Source: CBDUQN01 sp965369375
Lineage (GTDB): Bacteria; Krumholzibacteriota; Krumholzibacteriia; Krumholzibacteriales; Krumholzibacteriaceae
Assembly (NCBI GenBank): GCA_965369375.1
Contig: CBDUQN010000070.1
Location: 1 to 16,363 of the forward strand
Length of the DNA: 16,363 nucleotides
Direction: 5' to 3'
This document shows, one piece after another, positions 8,766 to 15,964 of this stretch. The notes beneath the pieces are model-generated. The model worked only from the letters and a program-made list of their open reading frames with translations. It ran no database searches and had not been told where the DNA came from. A program made the position numbers and the translations under genes. The first letter of the stretch is position 1. Every line of letters begins with the position of its first letter.

Positions 8766-10644
8766 CGATATTCCACGTTTCAAAAACCACATTCATGATG
8801 CTGTCGACAGCGGTTCGTTCGAAGAACCAGAGGGGGAGTCCGAAATGAAAGCTCGGCGCGGCCACGGCGACACCCGATGAGACATCGGGAACGATATCGC
8901 CGTATTTCGTCACCCAGAATGCGACGGTGCCGTAATCGAGCGCCGAATCCTCGCTCTTCGACCGCATGCGGTAGATGGGATGAAAGCATGCCTGCGGGTA
9001 GACATTCATTATGTCCATCCAATACCGCGGATTGTAGACTTCGACATAGGTGAATCCACCCGGGTCGCTGAGCGAGTCCGGATCGAAGAATCTTCCCGGC
9101 TTTGTTATCTCCTCCCACAGAATGAGGCGTTCGGGCAGTCCGGGAGTCGATACGGTATAGAGATCAAAGCTGTCTTTCACCGCGTGCGTCATGACGTCGA
9201 AATGGTTGACCGACCTATACGGAATGTGACTATCCGTTCGCAGGATCCCGTCGATTTTATCGAGCACCGATACGCAGTAATCTTTGTAAGCGAAGCTGTT
9301 CACTCCGCTCCTGTCCCCGTGGCAATTATTGCGGTTACCCGCTATCTCGCAGCGGAGGCGCATGGGGAATGATTGAGCATCGGCTCCGAGAACGGCTGCG
9401 AGGCCGCCGCTGTACTCGGAGCGGCCGAGCGTGAGGAGATGTCCGCCTTTGCGGAGAAATATCGAAAGGTAGCTCGTGATGTTGTGTTTGCTCTCGCCGA
9501 TCCCGCTTTCGGGAGTGAAATAGACGACACCCTTCCAGGCGCTCCTGTCCGAGGAGGAATACGTCCAGATGATATTCTTGTACAGGCCCATGTGTTCGAT
9601 TGGGGGCGGATAAAAAGCATATGTGCTGGTGTCGAATATATCGCGCCCGGGATCGAAGCCGCGCGCGCGATCGCAGATATCGAGCCAGAATTCGTCGTGC
9701 TGGTTTTCCGTCGGCATAGCCCATGTTGTCTGCGGGAAATTTGTCGAATAGAAGTCGTCTATCATGAGGAGGTTCCTGTCCATGGGAAACGGTACGATCT
9801 CTATTTCAATCATGCCCCGCGTGATCAAGCCCGCGAGGTCGATGGCTTCTACGGTCAAAGTATGGATACCCGAAAAGAATGTGATTTCAGATATGGACGT
9901 GATGCCTGCGCCGTACGGCTCGCTCCACGTTTGCGGATCGGTAATATCCCATCCGTAGCGGTAACCCACCATCGTGCCTCCGTAGTAATCGACGTCGGCG
10001 CGCCACTGGAAATAGAGCGGGATCCCCGCGGGAAGTTTTTCACGAACGGGGCGCAGATTCGTAGCGAGGAATGCAGAGACGTGCAGGAGCGGCTCGTAGA
10101 TCATGAGATGAGGCCCGGAGAACATCGAGACCTGAAACCGTCGAATGTTCACGTTTTTCATGAATTCCGATGTAATGCGGCCTTTATGATCCTTCGCCTG
10201 CACGGCAAAGATGTAATAGTAGCCGATCTGGAGATTCTCATCATCCCCGATGATTGTCGATGCCCCCGATTGATCGCGGGAATCGTACTCAGCCCAGTCC
10301 GACCATTTGTCCTCGTATCTCCAAAGACTCTCATTGAGATCTTTTATGATATCGAATCCGGGATTGTACGCACCTGTTGTATCGAGAACCATGCTGAGCA
10401 GGTACCGCGTATAGGTAACAGTCGAACTGTCTGCGTGAGTCCAGCAGAATTGGATGACCTCGGAATATTTCAAATCGGTCGAGGTGATCTCCGGCTGCGT
10501 TATGATAACATACGGTGCGAGTACTTCTATATCGGGAGCAGTTGGGTGATCCCCGCAGCCCGTGAGTCCTGCCAGGCAACCGGCGAGAAGGAGAGCGCCA
10601 TACAACTGTATACGCGAGAGATCTGCGAGATTGGTATCGATCAT
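8758..10644 (-). CDS. Lipoprotein with Ig/Fn3-like modules and a glutamine-amidotransferase-like module
   Basis: This 628-residue protein has a lipoprotein signal. Two lipobox-like sites occur in tandem, LLAGC23 and GLTGC30; Cys30 is preferred because the hydrophobic core before it is longer and GDHPTAP follows. Residues about 40-160 and 170-285 look like two Fn3/Ig-type modules (TRYLLSMVLDTTG, FAVQAKDHKGRIT, HTLTVEAIDLAGL). Residues about 288-420 form an alpha/beta module (RNLLMIDDF, YKNIIWTYSSSD, KGGHLLTLGRSE) with the strand order of class-I glutamine amidotransferase-like folds, but I see no catalytic Cys-His pair. The same module occurs in the 2948-1 gene. It is first in the minus-strand cluster and overlaps the NHL gene by 8 nt. 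There is no Shine-Dalgarno before the ATG. Function unknown. Confidence 0.9.
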   Translation of the reverse strand: MIDTNLADLSRIQLYGALLLAGCLAGLTGCGDHPTAPDIEVLAPYVIITQPEITSTDLKYSEVIQFCWTHADSSTVTYTRYLLSMVLDTTGAYNPGFDIIKDLNESLWRYEDKWSDWAEYDSRDQSGASTIIGDDENLQIGYYYIFAVQAKDHKGRITSEFMKNVNIRRFQVSMFSGPHLMIYEPLLHVSAFLATNLRPVREKLPAGIPLYFQWRADVDYYGGTMVGYRYGWDITDPQTWSEPYGAGITSISEITFFSGIHTLTVEAIDLAGLITRGMIEIEIVPFPMDRNLLMIDDFYSTNFPQTTWAMPTENQHDEFWLDICDRARGFDPGRDIFDTSTYAFYPPPIEHMGLYKNIIWTYSSSDRSAWKGVVYFTPESGIGESKHNITSYLSIFLRKGGHLLTLGRSEYSGGLAAVLGADAQSFPMRLRCEIAGNRNNCHGDRSGVNSFAYKDYCVSVLDKIDGILRTDSHIPYRSVNHFDVMTHAVKDSFDLYTVSTPGLPERLILWEEITKPGRFFDPDSLSDPGGFTYVEVYNPRYWMDIMNVYPQACFHPIYRMRSKSEDSALDYGTVAFWVTKYGDIVPDVSSGVAVAAPSFHFGLPLWFFERTAVDSIMNVVFETWNIDE

Positions 10645-10653
10645 AACAGTATA

Positions 10654-10681
10654 AATATAAAAAATCCAAATATATTTACAA
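10654..10681 (-). promoter_or_regulatory. Sigma-70-type promoter of the surface lipoprotein cluster
   Basis: The minus strand reads TTGTAA (10681-10676), a 16-bp AT-rich spacer and TATATT (10659-10654). Initiation 6-8 nt downstream would fall about 3 nt before the ATG at 10644, giving a leaderless or nearly leaderless mRNA. That agrees with the absence of any Shine-Dalgarno. A TAnnTTTG sequence (TATATTTG), the Bacteroidetes-type -7 box, lies within the spacer and is an alternative reading. Confidence 0.5.
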
Positions 10682-10767
10682 GTAGTGTTATAACCCTAAT
10701 TTAATCGTGAACGAATCTCGAAATTGCGTGTTCTTTTACTAGAAGGGGGATGTTCACACGATAATGG

Positions 10768-10775
10768 AAGGAGAG
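10768..10775 (+). promoter_or_regulatory. Ribosome binding site fixing the TPR gene start
   Basis: AAGGAGAG lies 8 nt (counted from AAGGAG) before the ATG at 10782 and falls inside the coding sequence of the alternative upstream ATG at 10764. It therefore selects 10782, which also gives a clean signal peptide. Confidence 0.75.
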
Positions 10776-10781
10776 ACAATC

Positions 10782-11915
10782 ATGATTCGTCATTCGGTCG
10801 CTACTGTTGCCGCAGTACTCGTGCTCATCTGCTGCTATGCCTTTGAAGCAGCCGCTCAACCTCAGCCGGTTCCCGAATTGACCGAGCGGCCGCTGGATAA
10901 GGTTTCGTATGTGGCGCTGGCCAAGGAATGGAAGGAATATATCGAGAAGCACGGCGAGTCGGCGGCGGCTTACATTAATCTCGGGATGGCCTATCACTAC
11001 AGCGGCGAAATCGAAGCGGCGCGTGTTGCGGGGGAACGCGCCTGCAAGCTCGAGCCGGACAATCCGGATGCCCTTGCCTTTCTCGCAAAGATTTTGTCGA
11101 TCAAAGGCGACAATATCGACAGCGCGCTCGAGCTCCTCGAACGGTGCAGGAGAATCGCCCCGGCTCATGAGGAATGTCTGACAACGTTCGCCGCCATTTA
11201 TCTCAAGCGCGGGGAGCTGTCAAAAGCGGATGAGGTGTTCGCGTTCATATTCGATCAGAGAATTATTCCCGTGCCGCTCCAGGACTACGCATATAATATG
11301 CTCGTGGGTCTTCCCACGGGCGCCGTTTTGATTACCAATGGCGATAACGACACCTTTCCCCCTCTCGCGCTCCAGGCGGGGATGGCCTTTCGCAGCGATG
11401 TTATCGTAATCAACCGCCATCTCCTGACAATCCGGGAATTTGCCGAGGCTGTTTTCGAACGTCACCCAGCAATAAGGCCGGGTGGAGAGCTTCCGTCGGG
11501 CAAGGGCCCGTCACTGTCTATGGCACTGATTGGGAAAATGGTGGAAGACCAGAAGGTTCCCGTTTACGTGTCTGCAACGGTTATTTTTAAAGATCTCGGC
11601 ATCGGATCTCCGATCGTGGTGGAAGGATTGAACTGGCGCACATCGAAAACAGGGCTGACATCCGAGGAAACGTCCCGCCTCTTCCTCGAGACGTATCGAT
11701 TGGACTCGGCGACCGATTGGAACTTTGCATGGGGGCTCATTCCGAGTGTTTCGAATATTGTCAGTAATTATGTAACCGGTATGATCTACCATGTGCGGGA
11801 GGGTGGGGTGGACACTGAAACAAAAAAGAAGCTGCTCGATAAGGCTTTGGAAATCGCGCAATTTCATGATATGGCAAGAGCTTCGATGGTTATACAATCG
11901 CTGCAGAAAAAGTGA
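10782..11915 (+). CDS. Exported TPR protein with a DUF2723-like NGDNDTFP segment
   Basis: The protein has 377 residues. Residues 1-25 are a signal peptide (AVLVLICCYAFEAAA before QPQP) without a lipobox at the cleavage site, so a soluble periplasmic or membrane-tethered protein is expected. Residues about 42-155 contain three TPR units (AAAYINLGMAYHYSGEIEAA, DALAFLAKILSIKGDNIDSA, ECLTTFAAIYLKRGELSKAD). The segment GAVLITNGDNDTFPPLALQ (180-198) followed by RSDVIVINRHLL (204-215) closely resembles, from memory, the conserved soluble segment of DUF2723 multi-pass membrane proteins, here without any membrane helices. The C-terminal third (about 255-377) is helical and unassigned. It is divergent from the lipoprotein cluster and is followed 160 bp later by an ECF sigma gene. 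The start is set by AAGGAG. The role is unknown; protein-complex assembly is a guess from the TPRs. Confidence 0.9.
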   Translation: MIRHSVATVAAVLVLICCYAFEAAAQPQPVPELTERPLDKVSYVALAKEWKEYIEKHGESAAAYINLGMAYHYSGEIEAARVAGERACKLEPDNPDALAFLAKILSIKGDNIDSALELLERCRRIAPAHEECLTTFAAIYLKRGELSKADEVFAFIFDQRIIPVPLQDYAYNMLVGLPTGAVLITNGDNDTFPPLALQAGMAFRSDVIVINRHLLTIREFAEAVFERHPAIRPGGELPSGKGPSLSMALIGKMVEDQKVPVYVSATVIFKDLGIGSPIVVEGLNWRTSKTGLTSEETSRLFLETYRLDSATDWNFAWGLIPSVSNIVSNYVTGMIYHVREGGVDTETKKKLLDKALEIAQFHDMARASMVIQSLQKK

Positions 11916-12075
11916 GTGCCGGACTCGCCACGGCTATTATCAACCAGGTCGAGGCGGTATGGAGAAACCATCTAAGAATCGAAGTGAGACCAAAAATCAA
12001 AGTCGATTTAGAGACGATAGAAGAATTGGGATGCGGGCAGCCTGACAGTAGGCGTATCATGCGTGAAGCGCACAG

Positions 12076-12672
12076 GTGCCGCCCGCTGTTGTTGCGAAGG
12101 ACGATAGACTGAAACGTTTGAACGACACCGAGTTGGCATTGCTCGCACAATCGGGCGACAGTAACGCTTTCGAGGAGATCTATGAGCGGCATGCCTCTGG
12201 AGTAGCCCGCGCGCTCGCATCATTCGCGGGACCTGACCGGGATCTGTTGGATGATCTGACACAGGAAACGTTTTTCAGGGTTATTGCTGGATTGCCGTCT
12301 TACATCCCGAGCCGTCCATTTGCTCACTGGCTCTATACGATCGCGCTCAATGTGGGGCGCAACCATGCGCGCCGGCGATCGGGGGAGACGGTTGTCGATC
12401 CCGCTGAAATCGATTCCCTCGCAGGCGCCCATAATCCGATCGGTGACTGGTCGGAACACATACTGGGGAATACGCTGCTCGAATTGGTTTCGCGACTCCC
12501 CGATCATATGCGTGAGGTCGTATCGCTCAGGATCGGCTCCGGTATGCCCTATGGAGAATTAGCCGAGGTGCTCGGAATCCCCGAAGGAACAGCGCGGACC
12601 CGAATGCACAATGCGGTAAGAAAGTTGCGGGAACAGCTGCAATTGTTGGCTGCAGAGAAGGGAAAAAGATGA
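12076..12672 (+). CDS. ECF-type RNA polymerase sigma factor
   Basis: From the GTG this encodes 198 residues. Region 2 spans about 18-101 (AFEEIYERHA, DDLTQETFFRVI at 59-70, WLYTIALNVGRNHARRR) and binds core polymerase and the -10 element. Region 4 spans about 133-192 with the helix-turn-helix MPYGELAEVLGIPEGTARTR (157-176) for -35 recognition. The linker is short, and there is no region 3 or 1.1, as in ECF factors. The start is uncertain: GTG at 12076 has only a weak GAAG upstream, whereas an in-frame CTG at 12109 has AAGGA 7 nt upstream and would give MKRLNDTELALLAQSGD, a typical ECF beginning. It overlaps the next gene by ATGA, the usual sigma/anti-sigma coupling. Its target genes cannot be read from the window; the surface cluster and the TPR gene are possible. 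Confidence 0.93.
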   Translation: MPPAVVAKDDRLKRLNDTELALLAQSGDSNAFEEIYERHASGVARALASFAGPDRDLLDDLTQETFFRVIAGLPSYIPSRPFAHWLYTIALNVGRNHARRRSGETVVDPAEIDSLAGAHNPIGDWSEHILGNTLLELVSRLPDHMREVVSLRIGSGMPYGELAEVLGIPEGTARTRMHNAVRKLREQLQLLAAEKGKR

Positions 12673-12998
12673 AGAAAGATATCGATATCGAGGATCTTCT
12701 GAAGCGGTACCGAAACGATCCGAGTCAACGTGTGAGACGCGCCGTCATGTCGCGCTTCAGGGAAACGTATGGAAGAGGGGAAGAGGTGGGTAGGCTTACG
12801 ATGTTCTGGAGACGTGCGGTTCCGATCAATCTCGCTGCCGTTATTCTGATCATCGTCTCCGGACTTTCATTCCTCGTGGGCCTGAGCATACCTCGTGAAA
12901 AGAAAGCAGGAGGGGAGCCGCAAGTGCCGTTGCAGCAAACGGAAATTACCGATGTGCAGGAGTTGAAATGGGAAGTTGCCGAGAATGATATCTTGTGA
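12669..12998 (+). CDS. Small single-pass membrane protein, probable anti-sigma factor
   Basis: The 109 residues comprise a charged cytoplasmic N-terminus of about 48 residues (MKKDIDIEDLLKRYRNDPSQRVRRAV), one membrane helix at about 50-72 (VPINLAAVILIIVSGLSFLVGL) and an extracytoplasmic tail of about 36 residues ending KWEVAENDIL. Its ATG overlaps the sigma factor stop by 4 nt, so translation is coupled. Position and topology suggest the cognate anti-sigma factor, but the HxxxCxxC zinc motif of the common anti-sigma domain is absent and the cytoplasmic part is short. The assignment rests on context. Confidence 0.75.
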   Translation: MKKDIDIEDLLKRYRNDPSQRVRRAVMSRFRETYGRGEEVGRLTMFWRRAVPINLAAVILIIVSGLSFLVGLSIPREKKAGGEPQVPLQQTEITDVQELKWEVAENDIL

Positions 12999-13014
12999 TT
13001 GCCGCCGATCCGTT

Positions 13015-13024
13015 CAGGACGTCC
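13015..13024. repeat. 10-bp palindrome between convergent gene ends
   Basis: AGGACGTCCT is a perfect palindrome at the junction of the convergent anti-sigma (ends 12998) and glycosyltransferase (ends 13024) genes. It has no T-run on either strand, so it is not a convincing intrinsic terminator. Confidence 0.3.
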
Positions 13025-14142
13025 TATCCGCCGAACACATCGATATGCTGTGATACAACGGTTTCCCAGTTGAAATCATTCAATACACGCTCACGCGCCC
13101 TGCGCGTCAGCTCATCGAGCGCGCCGGGATTCTCCAGCGCAAATTCGATGCTGCGCCCAAGTGATTCTACATTCGATCTCTCGAAGGTGAGGGCGGTATC
13201 ATTCACTATGTACAGGTTTTCCTGTATATCGCTGCAGATAAGTGGAACACCCAAACCCATGACGGTCAGAATAACAGGTGATAATCCTTCGATGTCCGAC
13301 GGCTGAATGTATGTGTACGCGTTTTTTATGAGCACGTTTGTGTCGTTGCCGTATACGAATCCCGGAAAGAGTATGCGATCGTCATTCGTTGCGCGCAGAT
13401 TCCTCTCGAAAGCCGAAGGATTTGGTGTGCCTCCCACGAGCACTAATTTTTTATCGGTTTTGATCTTTTCGAAGGCCGGGATGAGGTACTGAAGTCCCTT
13501 GTCGGGAATGAATCTGCCGACGAAGAGGAAGTATTCTTTCGGCTCGAGTCCAAGTCGATCGAGGATCTCGGAATTTTCAGGCTCTCTGACCTCGCTGCCG
13601 TACGGTATAAAGTGATATTTTTTCTTGAACAGTTTTTCAAAATAATCCTTCGCGAAAATATTGTCAAAAATGATATTGCTCGGGAGATATGCCGTTATGA
13701 CCATCGAGAGCAGCAGGTAGAGCTTGCCGAACCACGGCCATTTTTCCCGTTTCCAATCGATGCCGTCCTGACTGATGAAAACCCGTTTGCCGGTCAACCG
13801 CAGGGGCAACGCCCAGATGCTGTTTCCGCCGTTATGGATATGAACGATGTCGCCCGTATTGTGAAAGATGATATGAAACGTCGCCTTGAACGAGTGGATT
13901 ATCGTGTCGAAACCGCTCCGACTCGTTGTTCTCAGGTTGAATAATTTCACTCCTTCCCATTCTTCCATTTTTGGCTGGTCCTTGTCGTATATCCGGTTGT
14001 AGCCGACGACGGTATGTCCGAGCCGCGCGAGTCTCGGATACAGTTCGTAAGCGAATTTGTCCGCCCCGGCGGAACCTTCTCGCGGCGGAAAGGATCTGAA
14101 ACCGAACGCCGCTATGCGCAATTTATTTCTCTTCTCATTCAT
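13024..14142 (-). CDS. GT-B family glycosyltransferase (family 4 type)
   Basis: The start is placed at the ATG overlapping the upstream reductase stop by 8 nt (ATGAATGA), giving 372 residues; upstream in-frame codons to 14190 lie within the previous gene and encode no family feature. The N-terminal acceptor half has IAAFGFRSFPPREGSAGADK, resembling the start of DUF1972/rhamnosyltransferase-like GT4 enzymes. The C-terminal donor half has FVGRFIPDKGLQYLIPAF (R210, K215), LVLVGGTP and QPSDIEGLSPVILTVMGLG. In the EX7E motif the first Glu is E285, but the second position is Thr293, unlike typical retaining GT4 enzymes. No membrane helix was seen, so it is probably a cytoplasmic, membrane-associated enzyme. 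Its neighbours are two deoxysugar reductases, so transfer of a deoxysugar to a glycan is inferred. Confidence 0.9.
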   Translation of the reverse strand: MNEKRNKLRIAAFGFRSFPPREGSAGADKFAYELYPRLARLGHTVVGYNRIYDKDQPKMEEWEGVKLFNLRTTSRSGFDTIIHSFKATFHIIFHNTGDIVHIHNGGNSIWALPLRLTGKRVFISQDGIDWKREKWPWFGKLYLLLSMVITAYLPSNIIFDNIFAKDYFEKLFKKKYHFIPYGSEVREPENSEILDRLGLEPKEYFLFVGRFIPDKGLQYLIPAFEKIKTDKKLVLVGGTPNPSAFERNLRATNDDRILFPGFVYGNDTNVLIKNAYTYIQPSDIEGLSPVILTVMGLGVPLICSDIQENLYIVNDTALTFERSNVESLGRSIEFALENPGALDELTRRARERVLNDFNWETVVSQHIDVFGG

Positions 14143-15013
14143 ATGATTCAATGTATCGCTCGAGCGATTCCCGCCATGGGGGCATGACATTGATCCCGTT
14201 CAGTTCCAATTTGTAATTGACGATTGCTTCTGACCGGGGACGCGGCGCGGGAAGTGGAAACCGCTCAGAACCAACCGGCGTCACTTCAACCTCTCCATCG
14301 AGACTCATCAACTCGACAATCGCTTTTGCGATATCGTACCTCGTTGCCATTTCGTTGTTGGCGCAGTGATAGAGGCCGTATCGTTTTGTTTCGAGCAGGA
14401 CGGGGATCTGTTTGGCGAAGTCCCGCGTGAAACAGGGAGTGCCGAATCTGTCGTTCACCGCCTCTATCTTCCTTTTGCCCGACTTTATAAATGAGAGTAT
14501 CTTTGATACGAATTTCTTGTCCAATCTCACATCGCCGATCATCCAGCCGGCGCGCATGATAAAGTATCGCTGCACATTATTGATGACGGCGAATTCCCCC
14601 GCATATTTCGATCTCGCATAGATATTGACCGGCGAAGGTTCGTCGAATTCGGTGCAGGGCTCTGTCTTGTCGCCGCCGAAAACGCCGCCGGTGCTGATAT
14701 AGAGCATCGGCACATCCGCTTTTCTGCACGAGAAAGCAATGTTCTCGGTTCCGATGAAGTTTATACGAAATGCCGCATCCGGTTCGGTTTCACAGCGATC
14801 GACATCGGTGTGCGCGGCGAGGTGAAAGACATAATCGGGGGAGAACGCGGCGATCTTTTGCTCGACTTCTTCTATTTTCGTCACGTCGAGCTTAACGCAG
14901 TCAGGCTCTCTCGGTGCGATATCCGTTTTTATAATCTCGTTACCGCCGTCCTGCATGACACGGATAACCTCGGCGGCAAGTGTTCCCGAAGCTCCTGTCA
15001 ACAGTATCTTCAT
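14135..15013 (-). CDS. RmlD-like sugar-nucleotide reductase/epimerase (second paralogue)
   Basis: The 292-residue extended short-chain dehydrogenase is of the RmlD type. The nucleotide-binding loop is TGASGTLA (G7, G10; the usual third Gly is Ala13). Family signatures include FHLAAHTDVDRCE (64-75), the STGGVFGG segment with T108, and the catalytic pair Y132/K136 in YARSKYAGE. FGTPCFTRDFA and GLYHCANNE are substrate-domain motifs of dTDP-4-dehydrorhamnose reductases. It probably reduces a 4-keto-deoxysugar nucleotide in the cytoplasm; the exact sugar cannot be told. An upstream CGGAG 8 nt before the ATG is a fair Shine-Dalgarno. It sits 12 nt after its paralogue and overlaps the glycosyltransferase. 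No rmlA, rmlB or rmlC is in the window. Confidence 0.9.
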   Translation of the reverse strand: MKILLTGASGTLAAEVIRVMQDGGNEIIKTDIAPREPDCVKLDVTKIEEVEQKIAAFSPDYVFHLAAHTDVDRCETEPDAAFRINFIGTENIAFSCRKADVPMLYISTGGVFGGDKTEPCTEFDEPSPVNIYARSKYAGEFAVINNVQRYFIMRAGWMIGDVRLDKKFVSKILSFIKSGKRKIEAVNDRFGTPCFTRDFAKQIPVLLETKRYGLYHCANNEMATRYDIAKAIVELMSLDGEVEVTPVGSERFPLPAPRPRSEAIVNYKLELNGINVMPPWRESLERYIESYE

Positions 15014-15025
15014 TACCGCTCCGTT

Positions 15026-15922
15026 CTAAAGATAGCCACGATACGCCGATTCCATATATTCCCGCAATCCGATCTTCCAGTCCCTCATGGTGTTGAGCCC
15101 GCGCAGGTCGAGCTTTCTGTTTGTGAGGCGCTCACAGGGCGGGCGCTCGGCGAAGTATTCTTCCTTGAAGTGATCGGATGTTACCTCTGTTATCTTCACT
15201 GCGTCCTTTAGCTCGAGTATGGCGATCATCTCCCTCGCCACATCGAGTCTGCTCGTGAGACCGCTGCATACCATGTTGTACAAGCCCCAATACTCGGTTT
15301 GCAGCAGGCGCTGTACATTATTCGCGAAGTCGTACGTATAGGTGGGCGTTCCAAGTTTGTCATTGACGATGAACAGCTCGGTTTTCCCCTGTTTGAGCTG
15401 CAGCATGATTTTCTGAACGAATTTCTTGTCTTTTTTCGGTCCGCCTCCCATCATCCATCCCGCCCGGCAGATAAAGTATCTCTGTGCTCTCTCCATCACA
15501 TAGCGTTCCCCGGCGTATTTCGCGCGGGCATATACGCCAAGCGGATGAGGGACGTCCCAATCGTCATAGAGCTCTTTTGTGCCGTCGAATATTCCCGCCG
15601 TGCCGGTATAGAGGATCGGTATATCGAGTTCATTGGCTATCAATACTGCATGTTCCACGGACAGCGCATTGGTCATGCAGGCGTCATCCTGGTGGAGCTC
15701 GCAGTACTCGAGGTCCGTCAGAGCGCCGAGGTGAAAGAGGTAATGGGGTTTGAAAGCAATCACATCCCGGCGATACTCTTCGAATTCTCTGAAATCGAGA
15801 AACGATAGCCAGCTGTCATTGACGTCCTTGTCCGTGCACTTCAGATCGTACCGGTCCCTGAAAACATGGTAGAATGCCTCACCGAGCATCCCCCCGCACC
15901 CTGCTATGTAGATCTTTTGCAT
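15026..15922 (-). CDS. RmlD-like sugar-nucleotide reductase/epimerase (first paralogue)
   Basis: The start is at the internal ATG (MQKIYIAGCGGMLGEAF), because AAAGGA lies 6 nt upstream and the nucleotide-binding strand then begins at residue 4; the product has 298 residues. It has an intact GxxGxxG (G8, G11, G14), FHLGALTDLEYCE, TGTAGIFDG with T108, and Y131/K135 in YARAKYAGE. It is clearly a tandem paralogue of the next gene: RYFICRAGWMMG and NDKLGTPTYTYDFA here match RYFIMRAGWMIG and NDRFGTPCFTRDFA there. It is expected to act on a nucleotide-linked 4-keto sugar. It is first in a three-gene operon driven by the promoter at 15958-15985. Confidence 0.92.
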   Translation of the reverse strand: MQKIYIAGCGGMLGEAFYHVFRDRYDLKCTDKDVNDSWLSFLDFREFEEYRRDVIAFKPHYLFHLGALTDLEYCELHQDDACMTNALSVEHAVLIANELDIPILYTGTAGIFDGTKELYDDWDVPHPLGVYARAKYAGERYVMERAQRYFICRAGWMMGGGPKKDKKFVQKIMLQLKQGKTELFIVNDKLGTPTYTYDFANNVQRLLQTEYWGLYNMVCSGLTSRLDVAREMIAILELKDAVKITEVTSDHFKEEYFAERPPCERLTNRKLDLRGLNTMRDWKIGLREYMESAYRGYL

Positions 15923-15928
15923 GAGTGA

Positions 15929-15934
15929 TCCTTT
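15929..15934 (-). promoter_or_regulatory. Ribosome binding site of first RmlD-like gene
   Basis: AAAGGA on the minus strand, 6 nt before the ATG at 15922, selects this start over the longer frame from 15955. Confidence 0.7.
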
Positions 15935-15946
15935 CAATCTGATACT

Positions 15947-15964
15947 GTACAACAAAAATTGTAC
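15947..15964. promoter_or_regulatory. Operator-like inverted repeat over the sugar operon -10 box
   Basis: GTACAA-N6-TTGTAC is a perfect 6-bp inverted repeat covering the -10 element (TACAAT, 15958-15963) and the expected transcription start (~15951). Its position is typical of a repressor operator. No regulator gene is adjacent, and part of the symmetry is contributed by the -10 box itself. Confidence 0.45.

Noticed and set aside
9373..10704. 443-residue plus-strand open frame opposite the 628-residue lipoprotein
   Set aside because: It is fully antisense to a gene with a lipoprotein signal and domain patterns; its own product has no recognisable pattern and its length is explained by few stops opposite GC-rich codons.
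11912..12112. 66-residue plus-strand frame (GTG start overlapping the TPR stop) in the gap before the sigma factor
   Set aside because: It overlaps the sigma start region, has no family feature and a basic low-complexity end. The GTGA overlap is suggestive but not enough.
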